Of a stretch of DNA of 15,214 nucleotides, positions 1 to 6,620 are shown piece by piece. The notes under the pieces are model-generated. The model saw nothing but the letters and a program-made list of their open reading frames with translations. It did not search any database and was not told where the DNA came from. The stretch's first letter is position 1; every line of letters starts with the position of its first letter. The translations under genes and the position numbers were made by a program. This DNA comes from Dehalococcoidia bacterium (GTDB lineage Bacteria; Chloroflexota; Dehalococcoidia; UBA3495). Where the stretch lies: the NCBI GenBank assembly GCA_002730485.1, contig PCAH01000053.1:1-15214 (forward strand). Reading direction: 5' to 3'.

Positions 1-570
1 ACCGGTGTCATCCCAATCGCCATCCGTAACCTGTCTAGTCTCTAAAGTCTCCAGATCCAACACAAAGATGTGAAAGTGGGAATCACCGCGCCAGCCCACC
101 GTGTCATACCGGTAGCGCACCCGGTTCACCACAGTGACCTTGGGAAGGCCTTCGGGTTCGTCCGATTGATCGCTGGCCGCTGGGTCGACATCGGCACAAA
201 GGGCCATCCTCTGCCCATCCGGGGACCAGGCGTAATCAAACACGCCTTTGGACAAGTGGGTCAGTTGCCGTGCCTCACCACCTGACTCTGTCATAGTCCA
301 AACCTGGGCGTGTCCGGCGTCAACCGAGCGCAAGAACGCCAATATTCTGCCGTCAGGTGAGAACTTTGGCGCGGAGTCTTTCTCCCCTTGGGTAAACTCC
401 TGGGAAGCGCCACTGCCAGGATCCATGATCATCACCCGAGACCGGCCAGCCATGCTATCCTCGTCGACCCAGCTCAGGGTGTAAGCCAGCAAATCCCCGT
501 TTGGAGACAAGGCAGGGTCGCTCACTGTTTTGAGATAGCGTACCAGTTCTGGGGTGATCGGCTGAGTCAT
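1..570 (-). CDS. S9-family serine peptidase, N-terminal beta-propeller part (truncated by window start)
   Basis: The visible 190 codons start with an ATG at 570 and stay open to the window edge. They read as the N-terminal propeller of a prolyl-oligopeptidase / acylaminoacyl-peptidase-type S9 enzyme. WD40/TolB-like blades are marked by LSPNGDLLAYT (about residues 24-34), FSPDGRILAF (60-69) and WSPDGQRMAL (about 105-114). They are followed by a VRYRYDTVGWRGD segment and an LDLET...QVTDG blade, both typical of this family. The alpha/beta-hydrolase catalytic domain (Ser-Asp-His) would lie beyond the window, so activity cannot be confirmed. No signal peptide is visible, so a cytoplasmic location is likely. 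A modest Shine-Dalgarno (AAGGTG) precedes the ATG by 4 bases. The gene is divergent from the PuuE-like gene. A stand-alone TolB-like propeller protein is the main alternative. Confidence 0.85.
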   Translation of the reverse strand, partial: MTQPITPELVRYLKTVSDPALSPNGDLLAYTLSWVDEDSMAGRSRVMIMDPGSGASQEFTQGEKDSAPKFSPDGRILAFLRSVDAGHAQVWTMTESGGEARQLTHLSKGVFDYAWSPDGQRMALCADVDPAASDQSDEPEGLPKVTVVNRVRYRYDTVGWRGDSHFHIFVLDLETLETRQVTDGDWDDTG

Positions 571-593
571 GTCGCACCTTGGTTTGGGCTTGA

Positions 594-622
594 ATTATCG
601 CGGGTATCCAGTGTGGCCTGAA
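594..622 (-). promoter_or_regulatory. Candidate promoter for the S9 peptidase gene
   Basis: On the minus strand GATAAT (594-599, five of six consensus bases) lies 17 bases downstream of TTCAGG (617-622, three of six). It is in the right place, about 25 bases upstream of the start codon. The -35 is weak, so this is only a candidate. Confidence 0.3.
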
Positions 623-630
623 GTCTAGCA

Positions 631-659
631 TAGGACGAGCCTCAGACCGGATATATAAT
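631..659 (+). promoter_or_regulatory. Candidate promoter for the PuuE-like gene
   Basis: A perfect TATAAT -10 hexamer lies at 654-659, 55 bases upstream of the ATG at 714. The bases 17 upstream (TAGGAC, 631-636) fit a -35 poorly, so activation by a regulator or a different sigma preference is possible. The call rests on the -10 box alone. Confidence 0.4.
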
Positions 660-713
660 GTCCCTGCTTTTTGGACCCAAGCCCAGCGGATGCAAGCTTC
701 AGGAGGATGTCCC

Positions 714-1616
714 ATGCAGCGTGATCTGATCGGTTACGGAAAAGACGTACCGAAGGTAGAGTGGCCCGGCGGCGCCCGGATCGCTGTGTCACTGGTGGTC
801 AACTACGAAGAGGGTGCCGAGTACTCAACCCTCGATGGTGATGACCACCATGAGACCAACGGCGAGGTACCCTCACCCGTACCACCCCAGGACCGTGACC
901 TGAATAACGAATCGTTCTTTGAATACGGCAGCCGCGTTGGGGTATGGCGGCTCTTGAACATGTTTAAACGCCATCAGATTAGCTCAACCTTCTTTTCTTG
1001 CGCCCTAGCTCTGGAACGCAACCCTGAGGTTGCCAGGGAGATTACAGCCCAAGGACACGAGGTCTGCGGCCACGGTTACCGCTGGGAAGAATACCACCTG
1101 AAGGACATTGACGAAGAACGGGAAGCCATTGCAAAGACGGTGGCCTCATTAGAGCGAACCACCGGTGAACGCCCGGTGGGCTGGTTTACCCGTTACGGCC
1201 CCAGCCTGAACACCAGAGACCTGGTTGTTGACGAAGGCGGGTTCATCTATGACAGCGCCGGTCTGAACGATGACCTCCCCTATTACGTAGAGGCACGGAA
1301 CAAGCCCTGGCTGGTGGTCCCCTACAGCATGGAGACGAACGACGCCCGGTTCTGGCGCGGCGGGCTGGTCAGCATCTCCGATTTCTACGAGTATCTCAAA
1401 GAGACCTTTGACTGCCTGTATGAAGAGGGCGCAGAACATCCCAAGATGATGTCAGTTGGGTTGCACTGCCGCATCGCCGGTCGGCCAGCCCGTTCCAGAG
1501 CTGTCGAGCGGTTCTTGAACTACATCAAAGATTTCCCAGACGTTTGGTTCGCCAGAAGGGACGAGATCGCCCGTTGGTGGTTGGAGCACTACCCACCAGG
1601 CACGCTTAAGAAATAG
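714..1616 (+). CDS. PuuE-like polysaccharide deacetylase family protein (putative allantoinase-type)
   Basis: This 300-residue NodB-fold protein belongs to the polysaccharide deacetylase superfamily and most resembles the PuuE allantoinase branch, which opens allantoin to allantoate in purine breakdown. Family landmarks are RDLIGYGKDVPKVEWPGGAR (residues 3-22), VVNYEEGAEYS (28-38), the GHEVCGHGYRW block (114-124) with H120, GWFTRYGPSLNTR (156-168) and the late HCRIAGRPARSRA segment (251-263). Length matches PuuE (about 300). The ATG at 714 is chosen over an upstream ATG at 690 because AGGAGG (701-706) sits 7 bases before it. No other purine-degradation gene lies in the window, so the substrate could be another amide, cyclic imide or acetylated compound. 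The PuuE-like subfamily is well supported; the exact reaction is inferred. Confidence 0.85.
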   Translation: MQRDLIGYGKDVPKVEWPGGARIAVSLVVNYEEGAEYSTLDGDDHHETNGEVPSPVPPQDRDLNNESFFEYGSRVGVWRLLNMFKRHQISSTFFSCALALERNPEVAREITAQGHEVCGHGYRWEEYHLKDIDEEREAIAKTVASLERTTGERPVGWFTRYGPSLNTRDLVVDEGGFIYDSAGLNDDLPYYVEARNKPWLVVPYSMETNDARFWRGGLVSISDFYEYLKETFDCLYEEGAEHPKMMSVGLHCRIAGRPARSRAVERFLNYIKDFPDVWFARRDEIARWWLEHYPPGTLKK

Positions 1617-1973
1617 ACCTCAGGCGGATCCACAGGGGTTCCACAAACAAGAATGAAGGCCTCACCAATACCCCCGGCGGTGAGACCTTCAACCTATCGG
1701 CACCGCTCTGTACCGAGTCCTTGGGAGGAAAGACAGCACAGAATAGCGCCTCTACTACGCGCCCTGCTCGAGATTACGCGGTCTCGAGATGGCGCCCAAA
1801 ACCAGAAAGAAATACTCTGGTCAACGCCTAAGTGTGATGGCTGTGACCGCAACCGATTAGGGCCAAACGGCACCCAATCCATGGGCCGTCGGTCACATTC
1901 CACCCCGCCTCGAGCTTGCTTCACGTCTTAGTCGGATACGGGTGAAGCAGAGGCCCGAGGCTATTTTGGGCCA
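1617..1973. other. 357-base intergenic region with inverted repeats, no credible gene
   Basis: The interval lies downstream of both the PuuE-like gene (plus) and the Usp gene (minus). Open frames here have no Shine-Dalgarno and encode low-quality, Arg/Ser/Pro-rich sequence with no family resemblance. Three inverted repeats are visible: arms 1654-1666/1679-1691; arms 1767-1773/1782-1788 (CTCGAGA / TCTCGAG, 8-base loop), with outer arms GCGCC 1759-1763 / GGCGC 1791-1795; and GTGACCG 1843-1849 with CGGTCAC 1890-1896. It may hold transcription ends or a structured RNA. I recognise no known RNA family. Confidence 0.5.
1654..1691 (-). terminator. Stem-loop, possible transcription end between converging genes
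   Basis: A 13-base-pair stem with one mismatch (1654-1666 with 1679-1691) encloses a 12-base loop. Read on the minus strand, the stem is followed by a T-rich but interrupted tract (TTCTTGTTTG), so it could end transcripts coming from the Usp gene. On the plus strand no T tract follows, although it lies only 37 bases after the PuuE-like stop codon. A weak terminator is the simplest reading. Confidence 0.4.
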
Positions 1974-2885
1974 CTAGAGAGGCCGCACGACCAGTACGGG
2001 CGTCTCCAGCGATCTGATCAGCATGTCGGCCACGCTGCCTAGAACCAACCTGGTGATTCCAGACCGACCATGGGTGGAGATTGCCACCATCATGTCGTCC
2101 GTCAACCCACAGAAGTTCACGATCTTATCCCACGGCACCCCGTGCATGACCTCACTGCGGCAAGCGATGCCTTTGGCCTTGAATCGGTCTTCAATAAGCC
2201 TCAGGTAATTTCCTGCCTCCTCTTCCAAAGCCTCTTCGATCTCAGTGGTATCCAGCGGCACCCTTTCGTGGGCACCATACGCCCATGAGACCATTCTGAC
2301 CACCCGCAGCAACACCACTTCCAGTGACAGCAGGCTGGCCAGCTTTTCAACATGGGGCAAGATGGTCTCGGCCATCTCCGAGCCATCTAGAGGCACGGCA
2401 ATGCTCCTGATGGCGCCGTCCAAATCTTTCCCGTCTACACTATTGGGCCCAACGGCTAGGACTGGGATGGTGGAAGCCCGCACCACTGCGTCAGTGACGC
2501 TGCCCATGAGTCCGCGTCGCAGCGCCGAGCGCCCCCTGGTGGACATGGCGATCAGGTCGCATTCGTACGTCGTGGCATAGTTCAGTATCGCTTCCGCAGC
2601 GTCACCGATGGCTGTGGCAGTCGTAGCTTTGACCTCCAGCCCGGCCAGCATGCTCTCGGCGCTGTCCAGATACGCCTTCATCGCTGCATCCGGCTTCCCC
2701 ATAGTGGCCAGAGCGTTCCCCATGTCACTCCATGTCGAACCGCCTCTGCCACCGTTTAAGCCAGGAGCATCTACCGTGAAGAGCACCACCTTGGCCTTTG
2801 ATTCACGGGCGATCCTCACGACGTTTGGCAACACTGCCTCAGCGGTTTTTGAGCCATCCAGCGGAACTAGGATTTTTTCATACAT
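1974..2885 (-). CDS. Universal stress protein with two tandem UspA domains
   Basis: The 303-residue protein holds two UspA-fold domains, residues 1-147 and 158-303. Each opens with a strand and VPLDGS loop (YEKILVPLDGS at 2-12; RSIAVPLDGSE at 160-170). Each ends with an ATP-binding-type glycine motif: STRG-N9-GS (115-129) in domain 1 and STHG-N9-GS (270-284) in domain 2. In both, Ser replaces the first Gly of the classical G-x2-G-x9-G(S/T) motif. The ATG at 2885 is chosen because GGAGGT lies 7 bases upstream; an in-frame extension further upstream looks non-native (Trp-rich). The protein is cytoplasmic, probably binds ATP and acts in stress tolerance, but its partner is unknown. It stands alone: a strong terminator separates it from the PLP-enzyme gene upstream. 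Confidence 0.93.
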   Translation of the reverse strand: MYEKILVPLDGSKTAEAVLPNVVRIARESKAKVVLFTVDAPGLNGGRGGSTWSDMGNALATMGKPDAAMKAYLDSAESMLAGLEVKATTATAIGDAAEAILNYATTYECDLIAMSTRGRSALRRGLMGSVTDAVVRASTIPVLAVGPNSVDGKDLDGAIRSIAVPLDGSEMAETILPHVEKLASLLSLEVVLLRVVRMVSWAYGAHERVPLDTTEIEEALEEEAGNYLRLIEDRFKAKGIACRSEVMHGVPWDKIVNFCGLTDDMMVAISTHGRSGITRLVLGSVADMLIRSLETPVLVVRPL

Positions 2886-2940
2886 TTCGGCTACCTCCTC
2901 CCAGGCTTTCCAAGCCCATGTTCTCTTATTAGAGGACAAC

Positions 2941-2969
2941 CAAATAGGGCCATATGTACTCCAAAACAA
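2941..2969 (-). promoter_or_regulatory. Candidate promoter for the Usp gene
   Basis: On the minus strand TTGTTT (2964-2969) and TATTTG (2941-2946) are separated by 17 bases and lie about 55 bases upstream of the Usp ATG. Both boxes match the consensus only partly. The position just downstream of an inverted repeat (2974-3000) adds some weight. Confidence 0.28.
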
Positions 2970-2973
2970 GCCC

Positions 2974-3000
2974 ATCCGGCTAGCACCGGCAGGGCCGGAT
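2974..3000. repeat. Inverted repeat upstream of the Usp promoter
   Basis: ATCCGGC (2974-2980) and GCCGGAT (2994-3000) form a perfect 7-base inverted repeat around a 13-base spacer that itself contains another CCGG. It sits 5 bases upstream of the candidate -35 box of the Usp gene, where an activator would bind. It could equally be a chance GC-rich hairpin. Confidence 0.4.
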
Positions 3001-3090
3001 TTTATAGCTGCCGCTGAAGATGGGCGATGGTAATGCCCAAGGGTATTGCGCGGAAGAAGGATTGTAGGTTTAGTGTGGAAAGAGAACCTG

Positions 3091-3136
3091 AGGAAAAGAA
3101 AAACAGCGCCGCAAGATAGTTTCTTGCGGCGCTGTT
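3091..3136 (-). terminator. Strong Rho-independent terminator after the class V PLP-enzyme gene
   Basis: A perfect 15-base-pair stem (3102-3116 with 3122-3136, core CAGCGCCGC) closes a 5-base loop. On the minus strand it is followed directly by TTTCTTTTCC. It begins 21 bases after the stop codon of the PLP-enzyme gene and isolates the Usp gene from read-through. Confidence 0.95.
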
Positions 3137-3157
3137 AGGGCTCAGTGAGATAAGGGA

Positions 3158-4321
3158 TTACTTGGCTAGTTCGCGCACGCCGCCGACGAGCAGGTCGACT
3201 TCTTCCTCTGTGTTGAAGAAGTGGAGCGAGGCCCTAACCCCGGCGGGGTTCCCGACCTGACGCACCACCAACCGATGATTTTCCCAGAGTTGTTCAACCA
3301 CAGGCACCGGCTCGTGTCCGGCAACGGCAAAGCTGACCAGCCCGGAGGAATCGCTCCGTTCCAAAGGTGAGTTCACGGTAACGCCAGGGATCTCTGCCAG
3401 TTTGGCCTTGGCCGAGTCTGCCAGATCAAGGTTCCGTGCTTCGATGTTCTTGATACCGACTTCCTGAACAAATTTAGTGGCTTCCAAGAACGCCAGCTGC
3501 ACCGGAACACTGACTGAGCCGCCCAAGAATTTTTCCATGGTGTCCGCCACCGGCTGGAAATTGTTGGCATCAGCCGGTCTGGCGATACCCCTACCACCGG
3601 TGTGGGCCGGGTGTATGCGCTCCAGGTGCTCGCGGCGGATGTACAAAGCCCCCGAGCCCTCATAGCCCAGCAACCATTTCTGGCCGGGTATGGAGTAGAA
3701 ATCGAAACCGGAACGGGCCATATCCAGCTCGATGTGCCCGCCGGTCTGGGCGCCGTCCAGCATCAGCAGGATTCCCCGGTACTTGGTGATCCTACGGAGT
3801 TCCTCAGCAGGCATCCTGCGGCCGGTGGCGTACAGGATGTGACTGACAAAGACCATTCGGGTCTTGGGCGTAAATGCAGCCTCGATCTTGGTCAAGATCG
3901 CTTCACTGGAATCGGACATCTCAAGGTGCACTACCTTCACAGGCAACCCATATCGCTGGCCAATCAACTGGGCCGGAGCGATGACCGACCCGTGCTCCAT
4001 GTCGCAGATGATGATCTCGTCGCCCTGGTTCCAATCCAACCCGCTGAGGACGATGTTCAAGCCCTCCGTGGTGTTGCGGGTAACCAGCACCTCATCCACA
4101 GTGGCGTTGAAGACCTTGGCCGCAGCCTCTCTGGCCTGGGCCTGAATCTCCCGGCCTGCTTCAAGTACCTCGGGCATGATGGGGCCCTGTTCCAGTTCCA
4201 GGTCGATCCGGTCTTTCATGGCCTGAGCCACCTGCCTAGGTGGCGGTCCCGACCAGCCGGTGTTCATATAGGCGGTGTGGGCCAGCACGGGTATCTGGCT
4301 TCTAATCTTCTCTACATCCAC
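3158..4321 (-). CDS. Class V aminotransferase-fold PLP-dependent enzyme (cysteine desulfurase / isopenicillin-N-epimerase-like)
   Basis: A 387-residue fold-type-I PLP enzyme of the class V group. Numbered from the GTG at 4321: a substrate-site loop AYMNTGWSGPPP (17-28), cofactor phosphate contacts in RNTTEGLN (82-89), a histidine stacking position in DMEHGS (H110), D189 and Q192 in MLDGAQ, the Schiff-base lysine K215 in PGQKWLLGYEGSG, and a C-terminal carboxylate-binding R363 in AGVRASLHFFN. No desulfurase active-site cysteine loop is evident, so racemase, lyase or aminotransferase chemistry is more likely than SufS function. GTG is chosen because GGAAGGA lies 9 bases upstream and the family N-terminus begins here (VDVEKIRSQIPVL). 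A TTG at 4408 would extend the protein by 29 residues, but it lies next to a hairpin that looks like a terminator. Substrate unknown. Confidence 0.88.
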   Translation of the reverse strand: MDVEKIRSQIPVLAHTAYMNTGWSGPPPRQVAQAMKDRIDLELEQGPIMPEVLEAGREIQAQAREAAAKVFNATVDEVLVTRNTTEGLNIVLSGLDWNQGDEIIICDMEHGSVIAPAQLIGQRYGLPVKVVHLEMSDSSEAILTKIEAAFTPKTRMVFVSHILYATGRRMPAEELRRITKYRGILLMLDGAQTGGHIELDMARSGFDFYSIPGQKWLLGYEGSGALYIRREHLERIHPAHTGGRGIARPADANNFQPVADTMEKFLGGSVSVPVQLAFLEATKFVQEVGIKNIEARNLDLADSAKAKLAEIPGVTVNSPLERSDSSGLVSFAVAGHEPVPVVEQLWENHRLVVRQVGNPAGVRASLHFFNTEEEVDLLVGGVRELAK

Positions 4322-4346
4322 GTCAATCAGTCCTTCCCAAGGGGTT

Positions 4347-4360
4347 AATCGAATTCGATT
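4347..4360. promoter_or_regulatory. 14-base perfect palindrome upstream of the PLP-enzyme gene
   Basis: AATCGAATTCGATT is self-complementary over all 14 bases. It lies between a terminator-like hairpin (4372-4405) and the likely GTG start at 4321. This is the natural place for an operator, but no flanking promoter is obvious and the regulator is unknown. Confidence 0.35.
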
Positions 4361-4371
4361 CCTGAAATCCA

Positions 4372-4405
4372 CATCGGCCCGGACCACTGATGGTTCGGGC
4401 CGATG
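4372..4405 (-). terminator. Stable hairpin between the NIPSNAP and PLP-enzyme genes
   Basis: Arms 4372-4385 and 4392-4405 form a 14-base-pair stem (one G-U wobble on the plus strand) with a 6-base loop, GC-rich through CGGCCC/GGGCCG. On the minus strand it starts 27 bases after the NIPSNAP stop codon. The tail (TGGATTTCAGG) has only a short T run, so it may attenuate, or protect the 3' end, rather than fully terminate. Confidence 0.5.
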
Positions 4406-4432
4406 CAATAAGGCTTGGTTAAGGGAAACTAC

Positions 4433-5086
4433 TTACCTGGGTGAATAGTCGGTCAACCGCAGCATGGAGTGCTTGGATACTCTAACCAGCGCCCCATTCT
4501 CCTCGGACGCCGCTCTGGCCGTCTGCCAGGCCGGGTCAGACTGGAATCCAGACCAGCCCTTTTCGCGGCCGGCCAGATCCGGGTAACCCAACATGTAGAC
4601 CAACCGGTTGCTCGTGCCCACGACCTCGGTCCAATAGGCTACGTTCTCGATACCATGCTTCTCAAACAGGCCCATGGTGTGGTTCGAGAAACGGTTATGC
4701 AGGTCGGGCAGCTTTCCTGGCATCGCCTCGTAGATCCTCTTTTCCTGCAATGTGGTCTTGAAAGACGGCTTGGGGGAGTAACTCGTCAATTCCATGAAAG
4801 AGTTGATGACCTGGGCTACCAGCGGGCCATCGGTCTCGGTTTCGGCTCTGACCTCTTGCCAGGGCTTATGGGACTGGAAAGCGTTCCACTTTTCTTCCCG
4901 GTCGGCCATGTTTTCAAAGCTGGTGATATAGGTCAATTGGTTGCTGGCGCCGATCTCGTCGTTCCAGAAACCAACCATTCCGATGTCGAACTCTTTGAAG
5001 AACTTGCAAGTGTGGTTGGCAAACCTGGCGTTGATGGCCGGCAATTTGCCAGGCACGGCTTTATAGATTCTCTGTTCGTAGATCAA
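4433..5086 (-). CDS. NIPSNAP-family protein with two tandem NIPSNAP domains
   Basis: The 217-residue protein consists of two clearly homologous ferredoxin-like (dimeric alpha-beta barrel) NIPSNAP units, residues 1-105 and 114-217. They can be aligned by eye: YEQRIYKAVPGKLPAINARF with QEKRIYEAMPGKLPDLHNRF, then FANHT/FSNHT, GASNQLTY/GTSNRLVY, REEKWNAFQS/REKGWSGFQS and SYSP/DYSP. Proteins of this fold often act as small enzymes or ligand-binding subunits in catabolic clusters, but NIPSNAP function in bacteria is poorly defined. The TTG at 5086 is preferred because AGGAG precedes it by 7 bases and the domain begins at once (IYEQRIY). A TTG at 5104 would add six residues. It follows the VOC gene by 24 bases, so the two are probably co-transcribed. 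Confidence 0.88.
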   Translation of the reverse strand: MIYEQRIYKAVPGKLPAINARFANHTCKFFKEFDIGMVGFWNDEIGASNQLTYITSFENMADREEKWNAFQSHKPWQEVRAETETDGPLVAQVINSFMELTSYSPKPSFKTTLQEKRIYEAMPGKLPDLHNRFSNHTMGLFEKHGIENVAYWTEVVGTSNRLVYMLGYPDLAGREKGWSGFQSDPAWQTARAASEENGALVRVSKHSMLRLTDYSPR

Positions 5087-5110
5087 ACTGCTGCTCCTAT
5101 TCAATCTGGG

Positions 5111-5467
5111 TTACTTCTTCTCGATGAACTCAAGCTGTACGCCGTCGGGGCCTTCAAAGAACACCACCCGGCGGTCGCCGGACACGGATGTCTCTTCAAG
5201 GATCTTGGCGCCGTTGCTCTTCAGGCTATCGATCATGCCCTGAATGTCGTCGGCGTCGATGGCGATGTGTTCGATGCCGTATTTCTGGTCTCGGGTCTGG
5301 CTTTCGATGTGCGTGGTCACGTTCAATGTGAGCCCATGAAGGTCCAATCTCACACCTATGTCACCAACGTCTGCAACCTTGGTTGCGCCTAGGGTGTCGA
5401 TGTAAAACTGGGCAGTCTTCTGCGGGTCCGTGGTCTTCAGATGTACGTGGTTTAAGCTCAGGGCCAT
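5111..5467 (-). CDS. VOC (glyoxalase/bleomycin-resistance/dioxygenase) superfamily protein
   Basis: This 118-residue protein is one VOC domain built of two beta-alpha-beta-beta-beta modules: module 1 from LNHVHLKTTD (5-14) and module 2 from GIEHIAIDADD (64-74). Typical metal ligands are visible: H7 in NHVHL, H67 in EHIAI and E113 in VQLEFIEK. FFEGPDGVQLEF is the usual VOC C-terminal strand. The family includes glyoxalase I, methylmalonyl-CoA epimerase, fosfomycin-resistance enzymes and extradiol dioxygenases; at this length it is a one-domain dimer-former and the substrate cannot be told. ATG is chosen because TAAGGAGG precedes it with good spacing. It is the first gene of a minus-strand set with NIPSNAP and perhaps the PLP enzyme, behind a good promoter. 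Confidence 0.9.
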   Translation of the reverse strand: MALSLNHVHLKTTDPQKTAQFYIDTLGATKVADVGDIGVRLDLHGLTLNVTTHIESQTRDQKYGIEHIAIDADDIQGMIDSLKSNGAKILEETSVSGDRRVVFFEGPDGVQLEFIEKK

Positions 5468-5530
5468 GGTGCGCCTCCTTAACTGATCGGTCTGCAAAAT
5501 AAGCGCGGCATGCCACCGCAGATTAGGGGC

Positions 5531-5559
5531 AGAATAGCCCCACAAAGTGACCCAGTCAA
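5531..5559 (-). promoter_or_regulatory. Sigma-70-type promoter for the VOC-NIPSNAP transcript
   Basis: On the minus strand TTGACT (5554-5559, five of six) and TATTCT (5531-5536, four of six) are spaced by exactly 17 bases, about 64 bases upstream of the VOC start codon. This is one of the best promoter matches in the window. Confidence 0.6.
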
Positions 5560-5599
5560 GCTGACAAAAACCTCTGTGACCAAGACTCGGCGCGCAGGC

Positions 5600-5622
5600 G
5601 GGGATTTCGTATTATAATCCCC
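5600..5622 (+). promoter_or_regulatory. -10 box embedded in an inverted repeat upstream of the SMP-30 gene
   Basis: TATAAT (5613-5618) is a perfect -10 hexamer, 79 bases upstream of the SMP-30 start. It overlaps the right arm of a perfect 7-base inverted repeat, GGGGATT (5600-5606) and AATCCCC (5616-5622), with a 9-base spacer. No good -35 is seen. This arrangement suggests an operator covering the promoter, whose regulator could also reach the divergent VOC promoter about 40 bases away. Confidence 0.5.
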
Positions 5623-5696
5623 CAGTAATTTCGGACCCGCAGCAATATCATCCAGCCCAGAAGACGACCAAGAAACACACTCGAAAGGAGGGGGAC

Positions 5697-6608
5697 ATGC
5701 CCATAGAGCAGTTTGCCCCGGAATTGTCCAAGATCATCTCAACCGACGAGCCCATTTTGGAGTTGGCCGACGGCTTTGGCGGAACGGAAGGCCCCGCTGA
5801 AGGCCCACTCTGGTGGCAGGAGGGCGGTTACCTGCTGTTCAGCGACATCCACAACAACCGTAGGATGAAGCACACCCCAGGCGGAGACACCACTATCTTC
5901 CTGGAAGGCACCAACCGGGCCAACGGACTGACCCGTGACCTGCAGGGCCGCCTGGTCTCCGCAGAACACGACAGTCGGCGCGTCGCTCGTCAGGAACTCG
6001 ATGGCAGCACCACGGTCATCGCCAGCAGCTTCCAGGGCCGCCGCCTGAACCGACCCAACGACGTTGTCGTGAAATCGGACGGCAGCATCTATTTCACCGA
6101 CCCCTGGACCAGTCCCCATCCCGCAGAACAATGGGACCTCACATTCTCAGGCGTCTATCGCGTTTCGCCTGACCTGGGAACACTCACCCTGCTGATTGAC
6201 GATTTCGTCGTCCCCAACGGGCTGATGTTCTCTCCGGATGAGAGCATCCTTTATGTCAACGACTCCCGCAGAGGGCACATTCGTTCCTTTGAGGTCCAGC
6301 CCAACGGCACACTGGCCAAGCAAAGCGACAAGGTGATAATCGACGTCACAGGGGACGAACCAGGCGTCCCAGACGGCATGAAAGTGGACATCGAAGGAAA
6401 CATCTACACCGGAGGCTCCGGTGGCTTGTATATCTTCGATCCCAACGGCAAGAAACTCGGCATCATCCGGCACGGTGCCAGCGCCACCACCAACCTGGCC
6501 TTTGGCGGCGACGACTGGAAAACCCTCTACTTCACCAGCCGAAACCACCTGGGCTCAGTCAAGGTAAACATCCCAGGCAACCCCGTCCCAGCCGTGAAGA
6601 AAGGCTAA
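5697..6608 (+). CDS. SMP-30/gluconolactonase/LRE family lactonase
   Basis: A 303-residue six-bladed beta-propeller hydrolase of the SMP-30 (regucalcin/gluconolactonase) family, which opens sugar or other lactones using a divalent metal. The family's ligands can be placed: E35 in AEGPLWW, N121 in NRPNDVV, N174 in VPNGLMFSPDE and D226 in VPDGMKVDIEGN. Blade motifs include LLFSDIHNN (46-54), RANGLTRDLQGRL (74-86), DGSIYFTDPW (128-137) and NIYTGGSGGLYIF (235-247). Length is usual. No signal peptide is seen, so it is probably cytoplasmic. ATG is supported by AAGGAGG 5 bases upstream. It is followed after 96 bases by a CMD-family gene, and the pair may be co-transcribed through an intervening hairpin repeat. 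The natural lactone is unknown. Confidence 0.92.
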   Translation: MPIEQFAPELSKIISTDEPILELADGFGGTEGPAEGPLWWQEGGYLLFSDIHNNRRMKHTPGGDTTIFLEGTNRANGLTRDLQGRLVSAEHDSRRVARQELDGSTTVIASSFQGRRLNRPNDVVVKSDGSIYFTDPWTSPHPAEQWDLTFSGVYRVSPDLGTLTLLIDDFVVPNGLMFSPDESILYVNDSRRGHIRSFEVQPNGTLAKQSDKVIIDVTGDEPGVPDGMKVDIEGNIYTGGSGGLYIFDPNGKKLGIIRHGASATTNLAFGGDDWKTLYFTSRNHLGSVKVNIPGNPVPAVKKG

Positions 6609-6620
6609 CCAAACGACGAT

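Noticed and set aside
1690..1800. Possible T-box, RNase P or SRP RNA in the intergenic region (GGGAGGAAAG and GCGGTGCC stretches)
   Set aside because: Only short fragments match. The T-box core, RNase P conserved regions beyond GAGGAAAG, and the SRP GGAAGCAGC loop are all missing, and no gene lies downstream on the relevant strand for a T-box.
2245..3033. Two plus-strand open frames across the Usp gene
   Set aside because: Shadows of the two-domain Usp gene; composition is Ser/Thr/Pro-rich without a family.
3602..4348. Long plus-strand open frame (248 codons)
   Set aside because: It lies wholly antisense to the PLP-enzyme gene, which has clear family motifs. The frame has no Shine-Dalgarno and no recognisable domain; it is a by-product of GC-rich codon use.
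4469..5392. Long plus-strand open frame (307 codons) with mixed hydrophobic sequence
   Set aside because: Antisense to both the NIPSNAP and VOC genes, which show clear domain repeats and metal ligands. No independent support.
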